In this document: positions 8,300-17,200 of the stretch, piece after piece
How positions within the stretch are numbered: position 1 is the stretch's first letter
Layout: each line of letters begins with the position of its first letter
Source of the DNA: Microcoleus sp. bin48.metabat.b7b8b9.023
GTDB taxonomy: Bacteria; Cyanobacteriota; Cyanobacteriia; Cyanobacteriales; Microcoleaceae
Length of the DNA stretch: 49,508 nt
NCBI RefSeq assembly: GCF_013299185.1
Contig: NZ_JAAFKG010000058.1
Span: forward strand, 1-49,508
Direction: 5' to 3'
Translations under genes and position numbers: made by a program
The notes under the pieces: model-generated
Seen by the model: only the letters and a program-made list of their open reading frames with translations
The model's database searches: none
Told to the model about the DNA's origin: nothing

Positions 8300-8780
8300 G
8301 ATAATAACGCAGCCTTTTTTTGGTTGATTTTCGCAAGAAACAGTTTCACAGCAGGCAGTTTTTAGTTGTAACTAGGTCAGTCGATTTGAGATTTAAATTG
8401 CTATTTTGTGGCGGGTTCGATGCCCACCAGAGAAGCATTTAACTGTATTTCTCTACAACGATTTGCCGAATTCTCAATTGACTGATATAGCGATTGTCAA
8501 TCAAGGGAGGTACTCGCCAGCCAATCACTCATTACCCATCACCCATCACTCACGATCGATCGCATATTACCCATTACCAGAAAGAATTGGTTGAAAGCCC
8601 CAAGCCCGGGAGAAATTAAAATCAGACTATTCATTACTCAAATACTCGGACTTGTAGGTAGAGGTTGCTCTCCAACTGTCAACTGTCAACTGTCAACTGT
8701 CAACTGTTGAACAATCCGTACCTCACTCACCTGACGATGGGTGCATCTGTGCGATCGCATTTGTAGTGGGATCTTAAGAA
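8300..8780. other. Spacer without a recognisable gene
   Basis: Holds only low-complexity sequence: short TCACTCATTACCCATCACC-type repeats near 8526-8580, the heptamer array at 8673-8707, and a T-arm-like GGCGGGTTCGATGCCCACC near 8411 that has no tRNA around it. Open frames here are short and have no protein-like composition. Confidence 0.5.
8673..8707. repeat. CAACTGT heptamer array, five copies
   Basis: Five exact tandem CAACTGT units (35 bases). The same heptamer, or its complement in shifted phase (TTGACAG), recurs at 19482-19536, 22788-22816, 34366-34569, 38366-38402 and 39600-39780. STRR-type cyanobacterial repeat. Confidence 0.85.
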
Positions 8781-8852
8781 CTCGCGTACTATACATAGCA
8801 CGCGAGAGGGGACAGCACTGTATAAAAATGCTTTTTGCAAAAATGAGATGTT
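8781..8852. repeat. Palindromic element with AGGGGACAGCACTGTA arm (half copy)
   Basis: Starts with stem CTCGCGT (8781-8787) / ACGCGAG (8800-8806), then AGGGGACAGCACTGTATAA, then AAATGCTTTTTGCAAAAATG and GAGATG. The same words make up the right arm of the long hairpin at 38182-38288; here the left ACAGTGCTGTCCCC arm is missing, so this is a half or degenerate copy. Confidence 0.6.
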
Positions 8853-8873
8853 CCCTCTGACAATTGCCATACT

Positions 8874-8981
8874 TTATTTTTTCAACATCTGCAAAGCTTG
8901 ATATCCCAAAAAGAAAAAACCCAAAGCACCGAGTATCGCTATGGTATTCGCAAACACATCCACTGAAACAAATTCGCCCAT
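8874..8981 (-). CDS. 35-residue single-pass membrane peptide, candidate photosynthetic or NDH-type small subunit
   Basis: The protein begins MGEFVSVDVFANTIAILGAL, continues GFFFLGYQALQMLKK and stops. It has an acidic, Val-rich N-terminal segment, one 19-residue hydrophobic helix and a basic C-terminal tail. AGAGGA sits 8 bases before the ATG at 8981, a good ribosome site. This build (30-45 residues, one helix, lysines at the end) is that of the small subunits of cyanobacterial cytochrome b6f, photosystem and NDH-1 complexes, but the sequence matches none that I can name. The gene is too short for ordinary gene callers. It stands alone between repeats. Good evidence for translation signals, weak for function. 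Confidence 0.6.
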   Translation of the reverse strand: MGEFVSVDVFANTIAILGALGFFFLGYQALQMLKK

Positions 8982-9201
8982 TGCAAGATCCTCTGACAAC
9001 TGATATCTATCCTCGGCTTTTCGGTCTCAGACTGGGTGAGGGGTCTTGCCCCTTGCTGCGGTAGAGCCGAAAGATGCTCACAAATTATAGCAAAGGAGAT
9101 GCTGAAAATAACTTTTTGGGCGATCGACTAGCTTTTTGTTTTAATATTTTTTAATATTTAAGGACACAAATCGTGCAGCTAAATTTTGAGGTAAGTTCGC
9201 T

Positions 9202-10443
9202 TTGATATTGTTAACCCTGGTAATTTTTTCTCTCATAGTCAGTAGAGCTTACACCAAGAATTTGCGCCAATCGGTCAAAAATGCGCCTCGCACCAACAGC
9301 AGTGCGGCTCAGCAGTTATTTCCGTCGGCGGGTGACTTCCCCAAAGTTTCGGTGATCGTACCAGCATACAACGAAGCCGAGAATATTCAGGATTGCGCGA
9401 TCGCCATTTTGGAGAGTACAGCCCTGTCTGCTGACAAGCTAGAGGTTTTGATTGTAGACGATCGATCGACAGACGACACGAAGGCGATCGCCCAAACTCT
9501 GCAACAACAGATCGACGACCCCCGCCTCAAAATATTAGCAGGTGAGGCGCGACCGGAAAACCAATATTGGGCGGGCAAAAACTGGGCCTGCGCCCAAGCT
9601 GTTGGGGAAGCAACCGGAGAATTCCTATTATTTATCGATGCCGACGTGCGGCTGAAACCGGGGGCGATTGAAACCGCTATCGCCACAGCCGAAACCGAGA
9701 AAATAGACCTGCTAACCTGTATGCCAGCGCTGGTTTGTGGGTGTTTTTCCGAGTGGTTGGTGCAGCCTTTAATGTTCAATAACCTAGCTGTTTGCTTCGA
9801 TTTTACAGCCGTTAATGATGCTGCAAAAACAGACAGTGCCTTTGCGGGCGGCCCATTTATGCTGTTTAGGCGATCGGCTTACGAAAAAATCGGCGGACAC
9901 GAAGCAGTTGCCGGCGAAATTGTCGAAGATGTGGAATTAGCTAGACGCATCAAGCGTGCGAGTTTAAAGCTCGGACTTTATTCCGGGTCAAATTTGGCAT
10001 CCGTGCGGATGTATCGGTCTTGGAGCGCATTGTGGGAAGGCTGGACAAAGAATCTGTATCTCGGCGCTAACCGCAGTTGGGGGAGCATGATTTATATTGC
10101 CGCAATTATGTTGTTTCTTTATCCGATGCCGTGGTTGGCATTAGCTATTTTGCTGGCTAACGGCAAAATTGCCAACATAATTAGCAATGGCCAATTAGCA
10201 ATTAGCAATTACCATTTGCCGGTTGCGTTGTTAACTATCTGTTTATCTGCGATCGTAATTGGGTACCATTACACCTTGCGCCGTTTGGGTGCCGAAATTT
10301 CTGACTGTCCGACGAAATACTGGTGGTTGGGAGGTTTGGGAGGGACGTTAATTGCGGCAATTGCGATCGGTTCTGCGATCAAAACCGAAACAGGTTGGGG
10401 ATGGACTTGGCGCGGGAGAGCTTTGCAAATTAACAATAATTAA
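9202..10443 (+). CDS. Membrane-anchored family 2 glycosyltransferase (HpnB/CruG-like)
   Basis: 413 residues. After an N-terminal hydrophobic anchor comes a GT2 (GT-A) domain: KVSVIVPAYNEAENI (48-62), VDDRSTDD (85-92), the metal-binding DAD (146-148), EDVELARRIK (242-251) as the acceptor or catalytic-base motif, then WEGWTKN (278-284). Three or four C-terminal membrane helices follow, ending with GWTWRGRAL. The order resembles hopanoid-associated HpnB and carotenoid glycosyltransferases such as cyanobacterial CruG, which adds sugar to myxol; no cruF lies next to it, so the substrate is unsettled. The start is a TTG at 9202, since an in-frame stop lies five codons upstream and GAGG is 12 bases before it. 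An internal stretch (about 323-336, NGKIANIISNGQLA) is encoded by AATTAGCAAT-type short repeats. Confidence 0.85.
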   Translation: MILLTLVIFSLIVSRAYTKNLRQSVKNAPRTNSSAAQQLFPSAGDFPKVSVIVPAYNEAENIQDCAIAILESTALSADKLEVLIVDDRSTDDTKAIAQTLQQQIDDPRLKILAGEARPENQYWAGKNWACAQAVGEATGEFLLFIDADVRLKPGAIETAIATAETEKIDLLTCMPALVCGCFSEWLVQPLMFNNLAVCFDFTAVNDAAKTDSAFAGGPFMLFRRSAYEKIGGHEAVAGEIVEDVELARRIKRASLKLGLYSGSNLASVRMYRSWSALWEGWTKNLYLGANRSWGSMIYIAAIMLFLYPMPWLALAILLANGKIANIISNGQLAISNYHLPVALLTICLSAIVIGYHYTLRRLGAEISDCPTKYWWLGGLGGTLIAAIAIGSAIKTETGWGWTWRGRALQINNN

Positions 10444-10472
10444 TCCCGATTTTGCATTCACAAAAATTAGTA

Positions 10473-10665
10473 GTAGGGTGCGTCAGCTTTTAATACGGTT
10501 GACTTTTCGTCAGACAAATTAGGTACGTTGTTGCGCTTCAGCGCTCTTTATGATATTCGGAAAGAGGGCTGAAGCCCAACAACGTACCTCATCTTTCTGA
10601 GTTAGTAGTAGGGTGCGTCAGGTTTGAGATATTCAATTAGCATAAAAAGTCTCATACTGACGCAC
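10473..10665. repeat. Composite: GTAGGGTGCGTCAG element interrupted by a GGTACGT element
   Basis: GTAGGGTGCGTCAGC at 10473-10487 is followed at 10522-10588 by a full GGTACGTTG...AACGTACC element. Then comes GTAGGGTGCGTCAG (10608-10621) paired with CTGACGCAC (10657-10665). The first half-element lacks its own right end, consistent with nesting or with insertion and rearrangement of one palindrome family next to another. Confidence 0.7.
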
Positions 10666-10749
10666 GATTTATTCTGGGTAAGGTAGAATGGAAGTAATAT
10701 GAAGCTTAAAACAAGCTTTATTTTAAGTCTACGATTAAATGAAAAATAT

Positions 10750-10757
10750 AAGGAGGG
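10750..10757 (+). promoter_or_regulatory. Strong ribosome-binding site AAGGAGGG
   Basis: AAGGAGGG ends 7 bases before the ATG at 10765. It fixes that ATG as the start instead of the in-frame ATG at 10699, which has no ribosome site. Confidence 0.8.
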
Positions 10758-10764
10758 CAAGTCA

Positions 10765-11412
10765 ATGATTAAGTTTGACATAGGCCACTACACCGATTTT
10801 AAATTGCCCAACAACTCCGATATTCCGGAGCAATTACAGCAAACACTTCGCAGGGTTTGGGACAGAAAATATGACGATTTATACGAAAGAGGCGGAAACA
10901 GCGATGTAGAAGAAGCTTTTGTAGAAGTAATGACGGCCTTTGGAATGCCGCATGATAAAGTATCCCATCAGCGATATGTGTACATGGCTTATGGAATAGC
11001 ATTAGCAGCTAAACCGACGATTAAACATTACTTTCCTGAAGAACACAAGGCTGATATCGTTCAAGCAATTGTATCTTGTTGGCTAAAGGATGGTGGTGAA
11101 ATTCCAGAAAGTTGGGCCGATACCTTGTTTCCTCATATCGACAAAATTGGAAAATATCAAGCTAGTAACGAAGCTTATAATATTTTCTACGGCTTGCTGC
11201 AAACACTCAACACCAAAACAGCTTATAATGCCATCTTGGATATTTTGTATGATGCAATTACTGGTGATGCCATTTCTGGCTTTGCTGCGGCCCAACGAGA
11301 TATGTTTAATTGGTGGTTGATCCAGGTGGTTCCTGCTGCCTATTGTTTAAAGCTGCCATCTACTTTATATTCGGGAAAATGGGAATTTCCGCCCCTGAGT
11401 CAGTGTAAGTAA
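10765..11412 (+). CDS. Hypothetical soluble helical protein, 215 residues
   Basis: Not recognised. From the ATG at 10765 the protein begins MIKFDIGHYTDFKLPNNSDI. It is mixed acidic and aromatic, mostly helical, with no signal peptide and no membrane segment. It has a Tyr/Trp-rich C-terminal third (YNAILDILYDAITGDAIS; MFNWWLIQVVPAAYC). The strong ribosome site suggests good translation. The gene is boxed in by inverted-repeat elements on both sides (10473-10665 and 11436-11658), so it may be a gene that moves with them or a tolerated island. The neighbouring genes give no clue to function. Confidence 0.65.
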   Translation: MIKFDIGHYTDFKLPNNSDIPEQLQQTLRRVWDRKYDDLYERGGNSDVEEAFVEVMTAFGMPHDKVSHQRYVYMAYGIALAAKPTIKHYFPEEHKADIVQAIVSCWLKDGGEIPESWADTLFPHIDKIGKYQASNEAYNIFYGLLQTLNTKTAYNAILDILYDAITGDAISGFAAAQRDMFNWWLIQVVPAAYCLKLPSTLYSGKWEFPPLSQCK

Positions 11413-11435
11413 TTACGATGAGGCAATCAATAGTA

Positions 11436-11562
11436 GTAGGGTGCGTCAGATTTGAGATTTTCAATCAGCACAAAAAGTCTGATACTGACGCACCATTTAT
11501 TCGAGGAGTGCGTCAGTATGAGATTGTTGGTTTGTTGCGAAAATAATTTTCGCTGACGCACC
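11436..11562. repeat. Two adjacent GTGCGTCAG inverted-repeat elements
   Basis: First element 11436-11494: GTAGGGTGCGTCAG to CTGACGCACC; its interior TTTGAGAT..CAAAAAGTCTGATA is close to that at 10622-10656. Second element 11505-11562: GGAGTGCGTCAG to CTGACGCACC with a different interior. Same family as 5616-5680. Confidence 0.75.
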
Positions 11563-11591
11563 ATACATATAGTCGTCAGTCATATAAATTA

Positions 11592-11658
11592 GGTACGTAG
11601 TTGCGCTTCAGCACTCTTTATAATATTCGGAAAGAGGGCCCAAGCCCAACAACGTACC
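11592..11658. repeat. GGTACGT element ending at a stop codon (copy 3)
   Basis: GGTACGTAGTTGCGCTTCAG to AACAACGTACC, with TTTATAATATTCGGAAAGAG inside. Its last base is 11658, and the TAA stop of the oxidoreductase (read on the minus strand) occupies 11659-11661, so the two touch without a gap. Confidence 0.8.
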
Positions 11659-13932
11659 TTATGCTTCTGCGTACACAAAAGCAGGTACCCGCTTGTAAGC
11701 AGGCGTTCCGGATCGCTTTTCAATCTCCGGGTGAAAAATTACGTTGACTTCAGGATAAAACATCAAAGCAGCACCCTCACGAACCGCCCCGTAAATCACC
11801 TCAACATTTTCCATTTTCCCCACATTTCCCTGCACAGTAACCCGCTGATGTTCTTTCATGCCAGCGCTTTCTGCATCGGCGCGATTCATCAAAATGCAGT
11901 TGCGGTGCGGCATTCCCCGGTACTTGTCATCAATTTTGTAAACCACAGTATTGTGCTGAGAATAACTGCGTCCAGTCATTAATGCCACAACTAAACCCCG
12001 CACCGATTCCGATGCACCAAAATCTTTGATTTCCGGTAATTTTAGCACTGGTAAAGGCGTGACAAACATCTTGGCTTTGCCGGAATCTGTGGGAAATTTG
12101 GGTTCGGTAAAAATTCGCCCGCTGATGGTGAATTCTTCGTTGGTTTCATCAATTGTTGCCATTTTCTCAAAGCCGGGAATTGTTTTAGCAATCAATTGCC
12201 GAACGTATTTAGTATCTTGAAGCTGGCGCCAGTCTACCGGATAAGTACCGTGAATTCTAGCAGCTAATTCTGTCAAAAAATGCACTTCGGGAATCAAATC
12301 AGCATCTTTGAGATGAGTTTCGCCTTCATCATTGAAACGCACAAAATTATTACCGGATTCCACGGTTGTTTTGTAGGGATTTTCAAAGCGATTCAGCACC
12401 GGCAGCACAATTGTATTGTGATGAGCCAATCCGCTAAAATGTCCCAAATTTGGTTTGGTGGCGAGGTAAATAATGGTTTCAATCTTGCCTAAAGCGCGTT
12501 TTGCTTGATTTGAATCTGGGTTCGCCCCGTACAAGTTACCGCCCAAACAGATTAGCGTATCGACTTTGCCTGCATCTGCTGCTTCAATGAGCGATCGAGT
12601 TTCGTAACCCTTAACGCCGCTCAGGGGACACCCCAATAACTGTTCGAGAGTATGTTGAATTTCTTTTTTCAGGTTCACAGTCACACCCATAGAGCCAAAT
12701 CCTTGGACGTTTGAGTGTCCTCTCACCGGCATTAATCCCGCCCCTATTTTGCCGAGATTTCCCGTCATCAAAGCAGTATTGGCAATGCTGAACACATTAT
12801 CTACGCCATTTTTTTGTTGAGTAATTCCCATCGCCCAACCGAAGACAACCCGCTTAGAATTGCCGATGATTTTAGCTGCCGCCTCAATTTCTGCTTGGGA
12901 AACTCCGCAAGTTGTAGTAATAGTTTCCCAGTCGGTTTCGCGGGCGTGCTGCACTGCTGCTTCCCAGCCTTCTGTGTGGGCCTGCAAGTATGTTTCGTCG
13001 AGCAATCCTTGTTCGATTACCGATTTTTGAATCCCTACAAATAGCGCTGTATCGCTGCCGGGAATTGGTTGCAAGTAGAGCGAGGCAATCTTGGAACCGG
13101 GGATGAGCGACTTGACTGGAAATGCCGGAGAACCAAACTTGACTAACCCGATTTCCATCACCGGATTGATGACAATTATTTTACCGCCTTTGTCGCAAAT
13201 TTTAATCAACTCGTTCATGAAGCGGGGATGGTTGTAGGCAGAATTCGCGCCGGCGAGTACGACGCAATCTGCTTGCTTTAAGTTTTCTAGACTCACTACC
13301 GAGGTGCGGGTGGCAAACATTTCGTTTAACCCGGTGGTCGAGGGAGCGTGGCAGAGATCGGAACAATCTGCTAAGTTGTTAGAACCGATCGCCCTCATCA
13401 TCAATTGCAACAAAAAAGCCGCCTCGTTGGAAGAGCGACCGGAACTGTAAGATGCCACTCGTTCGGGGGTTTTGCGAAATGCAGCCTCGGCAATTTCATA
13501 GACTTCTTGCCACGAAATGCGATCGTAATGAGACGAACCAGCCCGCAAAATCATCGGAAAACTCAACCTTCCGAGTCTATCTGCTTCCCTGGAAGTTAAT
13601 TGTTGGAGTTCTGCAATATTGTGCTGTTGAAAATAGTTAGTCGAGATAGCAGGTTTAATTTCAGCCGAGATTGCTTCAACACTTTTCATGCAGCGCTGAA
13701 GTTTTTCGCCGTCTTCATTCGTAAAGCCTCCTTTCTGCCCGCCAGTGCCCCAAGAACAAGATAAACAAGCACTTTTGTGCAGCAAAGTTTGCCAAAGTTT
13801 CGGGCCTTCGGGCGATAAAGTCTGCTTTGCCCAATATTCAATTATTGGTAAACCGCCGCCCATGTCTGGGGTTTCGTCATTTTTCTCGCTAAATGGGGGA
13901 ACGGGTTGGATATTTTGGGAGTTGGTGTCCAT
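11659..13932 (-). CDS. FdhF/YdeP-family molybdopterin oxidoreductase
   Basis: 757 residues. The N-terminal half has Cys56-Leu-Ser-Cys59-Ser-Trp-Gly and Cys81, suggesting an Fe-S site near the front. The DxxLCHAPS motif (Cys194) stands where formate dehydrogenases keep their Mo-ligand Sec/Cys. Further on are GANSAYNHPRFM, VINPVMEIG, GWAMGITQQKNGVDN, GNLGKIGAGLMPVRGHSNVQG (about 400-420) and the C-terminal molybdopterin dinucleotide-binding lobe (GRSYSQHNT..MNRADAESAG). This is the layout of YdeP-like proteins, annotated as formate-dehydrogenase-like but with poorly known substrates. No Fe-S or cytochrome partner and no Mo-cofactor genes lie nearby. A GGTACGT repeat touches its stop codon. Confidence 0.88.
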   Translation of the reverse strand: MDTNSQNIQPVPPFSEKNDETPDMGGGLPIIEYWAKQTLSPEGPKLWQTLLHKSACLSCSWGTGGQKGGFTNEDGEKLQRCMKSVEAISAEIKPAISTNYFQQHNIAELQQLTSREADRLGRLSFPMILRAGSSHYDRISWQEVYEIAEAAFRKTPERVASYSSGRSSNEAAFLLQLMMRAIGSNNLADCSDLCHAPSTTGLNEMFATRTSVVSLENLKQADCVVLAGANSAYNHPRFMNELIKICDKGGKIIVINPVMEIGLVKFGSPAFPVKSLIPGSKIASLYLQPIPGSDTALFVGIQKSVIEQGLLDETYLQAHTEGWEAAVQHARETDWETITTTCGVSQAEIEAAAKIIGNSKRVVFGWAMGITQQKNGVDNVFSIANTALMTGNLGKIGAGLMPVRGHSNVQGFGSMGVTVNLKKEIQHTLEQLLGCPLSGVKGYETRSLIEAADAGKVDTLICLGGNLYGANPDSNQAKRALGKIETIIYLATKPNLGHFSGLAHHNTIVLPVLNRFENPYKTTVESGNNFVRFNDEGETHLKDADLIPEVHFLTELAARIHGTYPVDWRQLQDTKYVRQLIAKTIPGFEKMATIDETNEEFTISGRIFTEPKFPTDSGKAKMFVTPLPVLKLPEIKDFGASESVRGLVVALMTGRSYSQHNTVVYKIDDKYRGMPHRNCILMNRADAESAGMKEHQRVTVQGNVGKMENVEVIYGAVREGAALMFYPEVNVIFHPEIEKRSGTPAYKRVPAFVYAEA

Positions 13933-14070
13933 AGGGTTTATTTTTTGTTTGAATTGCGGGTTGATGTACAGTTAAGTTTATTACTATAATTTACCGCAAA
14001 TTTACAGCCAAAAAATTAGTCAATAGATAGATGTTTCAATCTAAATTCAAATCTAGATTTGTCCTTTTGA

Positions 14071-14216
14071 TTATTGTTTCGGATGGGCTAGAAGCCCATC
14101 CCACAAGCCACAAAATGTGGGATGGCTTTGAGCAGCGTCCTAATTATTGTTTCGGACGGGCTAGAAGCCCATCCCACAAGCCACAAAATGTGGGATGGCT
14201 TTGAGCAGCGTCCTAA
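14071..14216. repeat. Tandem duplication of a 73-bp palindromic unit
   Basis: Two units, 14071-14143 and 14144-14216, are identical except for one base seen (GGATGGG versus GGACGGG). Each holds GATGGGCT/AGCCCATC and CCCAC/GTGGG stems. The rest of 13933-14246 has no gene. Confidence 0.85.
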
Positions 14217-14246
14217 TTATTTTTGAAATTCAAGTCTATTGAAAGT

Positions 14247-17200
14247 TTACTTCTTTTTATTTAACGACTGCTTCCCAAACCCAAGACAAAGCAATCGATC
14301 GCCCTCGGCGACATTTGGGTCATTCTGTAAATAATCCCCCAACCACTCGCAACTCCGAGCAATAATATTATTTAGCTCCAAATTCTCTACAGGTAACAGA
14401 ATTACAGTCCGATCCCTGCTAGCAAAAGCGAGAGTTTTGCTGTCAGAACTAAAAGTAACGCTCAACACCCGATCGCCCGATTCCAATGTCTTCGATAGCA
14501 GTGCCTTCTTGCCGTCAAAATTCCACAGTTTAACAGTATTTCCCGCACTCGCCGCCGCAATCAACTTGCCGTCTGGGCTGAAACTCACGCTTTCGACTGT
14601 ATCGCTGTGGTCGAGTTTTTCAGTTAAATTTGCGGCCTTACCATCAAAACCCCACAAGTAAACTTTTTTGTCAGCACAACCAGCAGCAATAGTCTTACCA
14701 TCTGGACTGAAACTCACATTTCTTACACTGTCTGCGTGATCGAGAGATTGCAGCATCTTCGCGGATGTACCGTTAAATTGCCAGAGGTAAACTCTCTTTT
14801 CTCCAGCCGTTTCAGCATCATTTTGGGTTCCGCTTGCCTTATTCTCAGCAGCAGTAGCCGTAGCAATTGTTTTGCCGTCAGGGCTGAAACTAACGCTAAT
14901 TACTGGATTGCTGTGCTCGAGTTTTGCCAGCATTGTTGCTTTTGTGCCATTCCAGCGCCAAAGGTACAATTTGCGATCGGCACTGGCGGCGGCAATTATT
15001 TTGCCATCTGGACTAAAACTGACGCTTCTGATAATGCCGTTGTGAGGCAGAGTATCTAACAGTTTTCCGTTTAAATTCCAGACTTTCACCGTTTTGTCAT
15101 CGCTGGCAGAAGCTACAGTTTTATTCTCCGGCGAAAAGCTCGTCCAGGTAACAGAATCCTTATGTCCTGTTAAGGTTTTGATTAAACTGCCATCAGGGCG
15201 CCAAAGTCTCACTGTATTGTCGCCGCTAGCAGATGCAATTGTTTTGCCGTCCCCACTAAAACTGACTTGATAAACCCAATCTCCATGGCCCGATAAAATC
15301 TTATTCAACGGAGTGCTGTTTGGTTGCCAAAGTTTTACCATTTTGTCTCTACTGGCGGAAGCAATCGTGCCGTCGCTGCTGAAAGTTACGGCCCTCACGT
15401 CGTCTTGATGTCCTCGAAAAGTGTTGAGCAAAGTGCCGCTGCGACTCCAAATTTTTACCGTATCGTCGGCGCTGCCGGTGACAATTTTTTCGCCGTCGCG
15501 ACTGAAACTCGCGCTGACAACTCCATCGTTGTGTCCTTTGAGAGTTTTGATTTCCTCACCCTTTCGATTCCAAATTTTGGCTGTGGTGTCGGCACTGGCT
15601 GAGACGAGTTGTTGGCTGTCGGGACTAAACTTAACGCTGCGAACAAAGTCAGAATGTTTGGTTAATGTTTTGGGATTAATTTGAAATTTCTGGGTTTTAC
15701 CTTTGCGATTCCAAAGTTTGATAGTTTTGTCAGCACTTGCTGAGGCAATTGTTTTGCCGTCGGGGCTGAAACTGACGCCGAGTACCCAGTCTTTGTGTTT
15801 GGTTAAGGTTTGCAGCAATTTTTTTGTTTCCAGGTTCCAGATTTTGACGGTGTTGTCGTGACTCCCGGAAGCTAGGGTTTTGCCGTCAGGGCTGAAACTG
15901 ACGCTGGTGACGATATCGCGGTGGCCGGATAAGGTGGCGATCGCACTTTTGTCGTTATCTACTTGCCAAATTTTGATTGTGCGATCGGCGCTACCAGTTG
16001 CGATCGTTTTCCCATCCGGGCTAAAACTAACACTCGTCACAGTATCGCCGTGCTTGAAAGTCTTTAACAACTTACCTGATTTGCTGACCAATTTAACAGT
16101 TTTGTCAGCACTTGCCGAAGCAACTGAATTGCCATCGGGACTCACGCTCACATCCAAAACAGACTTGCTGTGCTGCTCGAAACGGTTGCTTTCTTGCACC
16201 CCCGAAACTGCTTGTATGAGCCTCTCAGCAATTTTATTTTTAGTATCCACAGGCAGTGCGGTACTTTTCAGAGAATCACTGCCGATTTTGATACTATTTC
16301 CTAACACTCCTAATTGATTTTTTTCATTGGAAAGCACCAACGCCTCCGACGCAGAATTTAAGGCATCAGTCCGACTTGTTTCTGCTTCTTGGCGCGCGCT
16401 TTCTGCTAATTTTGCTTGCTCGAATCCTATCCAAGAAACACCTCCGAGTACCAGCACTCCTAGAATTGCCGCCCGCAATTGCCATCTCCGAGTTTGATAA
16501 AGTTGAGCTTCCGCTTGGTGCTGTTTGTCTCTAGCTAAGCGCTGGTTGTCTCTAGCTTCCGACAGCAAAGCATCTCGCTCTCTGTCTTTACGAATTTGTT
16601 CAATTTCATCTCGGTTAATTTGGTTTTGTTTGCGGAGTTCCTCAAATTCTGCTTTTTTATCTAATTCCTGCTGCTGCCGGATGAAGCTAACTAGATAGTC
16701 GTGAACGAGCTGATAAAGCTCTGCGGGTAGTTCAGTCCACCGAAAAACTAAACCGGATTTGACTAACAGTTCTAAGACTAAATCTAATTTATCAGTGGCT
16801 GCAAATATCGCTAGATCGGAGGCTAATTCGGCGCGGGTTTTCAGGGGTCGAATCTCATCTTCATCTGTGAGAAAATACAAAATTCGGCGGGCAGCTCCTT
16901 CATTTTCTGGCCCGCAATCTTTGATGACTTCTTCGAGAAATCTTTCGACTAATTTTTGTTGGGGACTGTTGCCCAGTTCCTGGTATTGAGTTAAAGTTCT
17001 AATGTCCTCTTGTTGGAGTTGAGCGCCCACAAGTTGCAGTTCGATCGGGCGGACTTCTCCCAATTCTCCAGCTAAATCTTTGACTAATTCTTCGATCAGC
17101 TCCGGTTCTAAGTAAAACTGCGATCGTTCGGTTAAAGTGCGAATTACCGCTCGCGCATCGCCCTGGGAAAAATTACCCAAATAAAACAGAATATCTTTGC

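Noticed and set aside
8405..8430. tRNA T-arm-like word GGCGGGTTCGATGCCCACC
   Set aside because: No acceptor stem, D-arm or anticodon arm can be folded around it in either direction.
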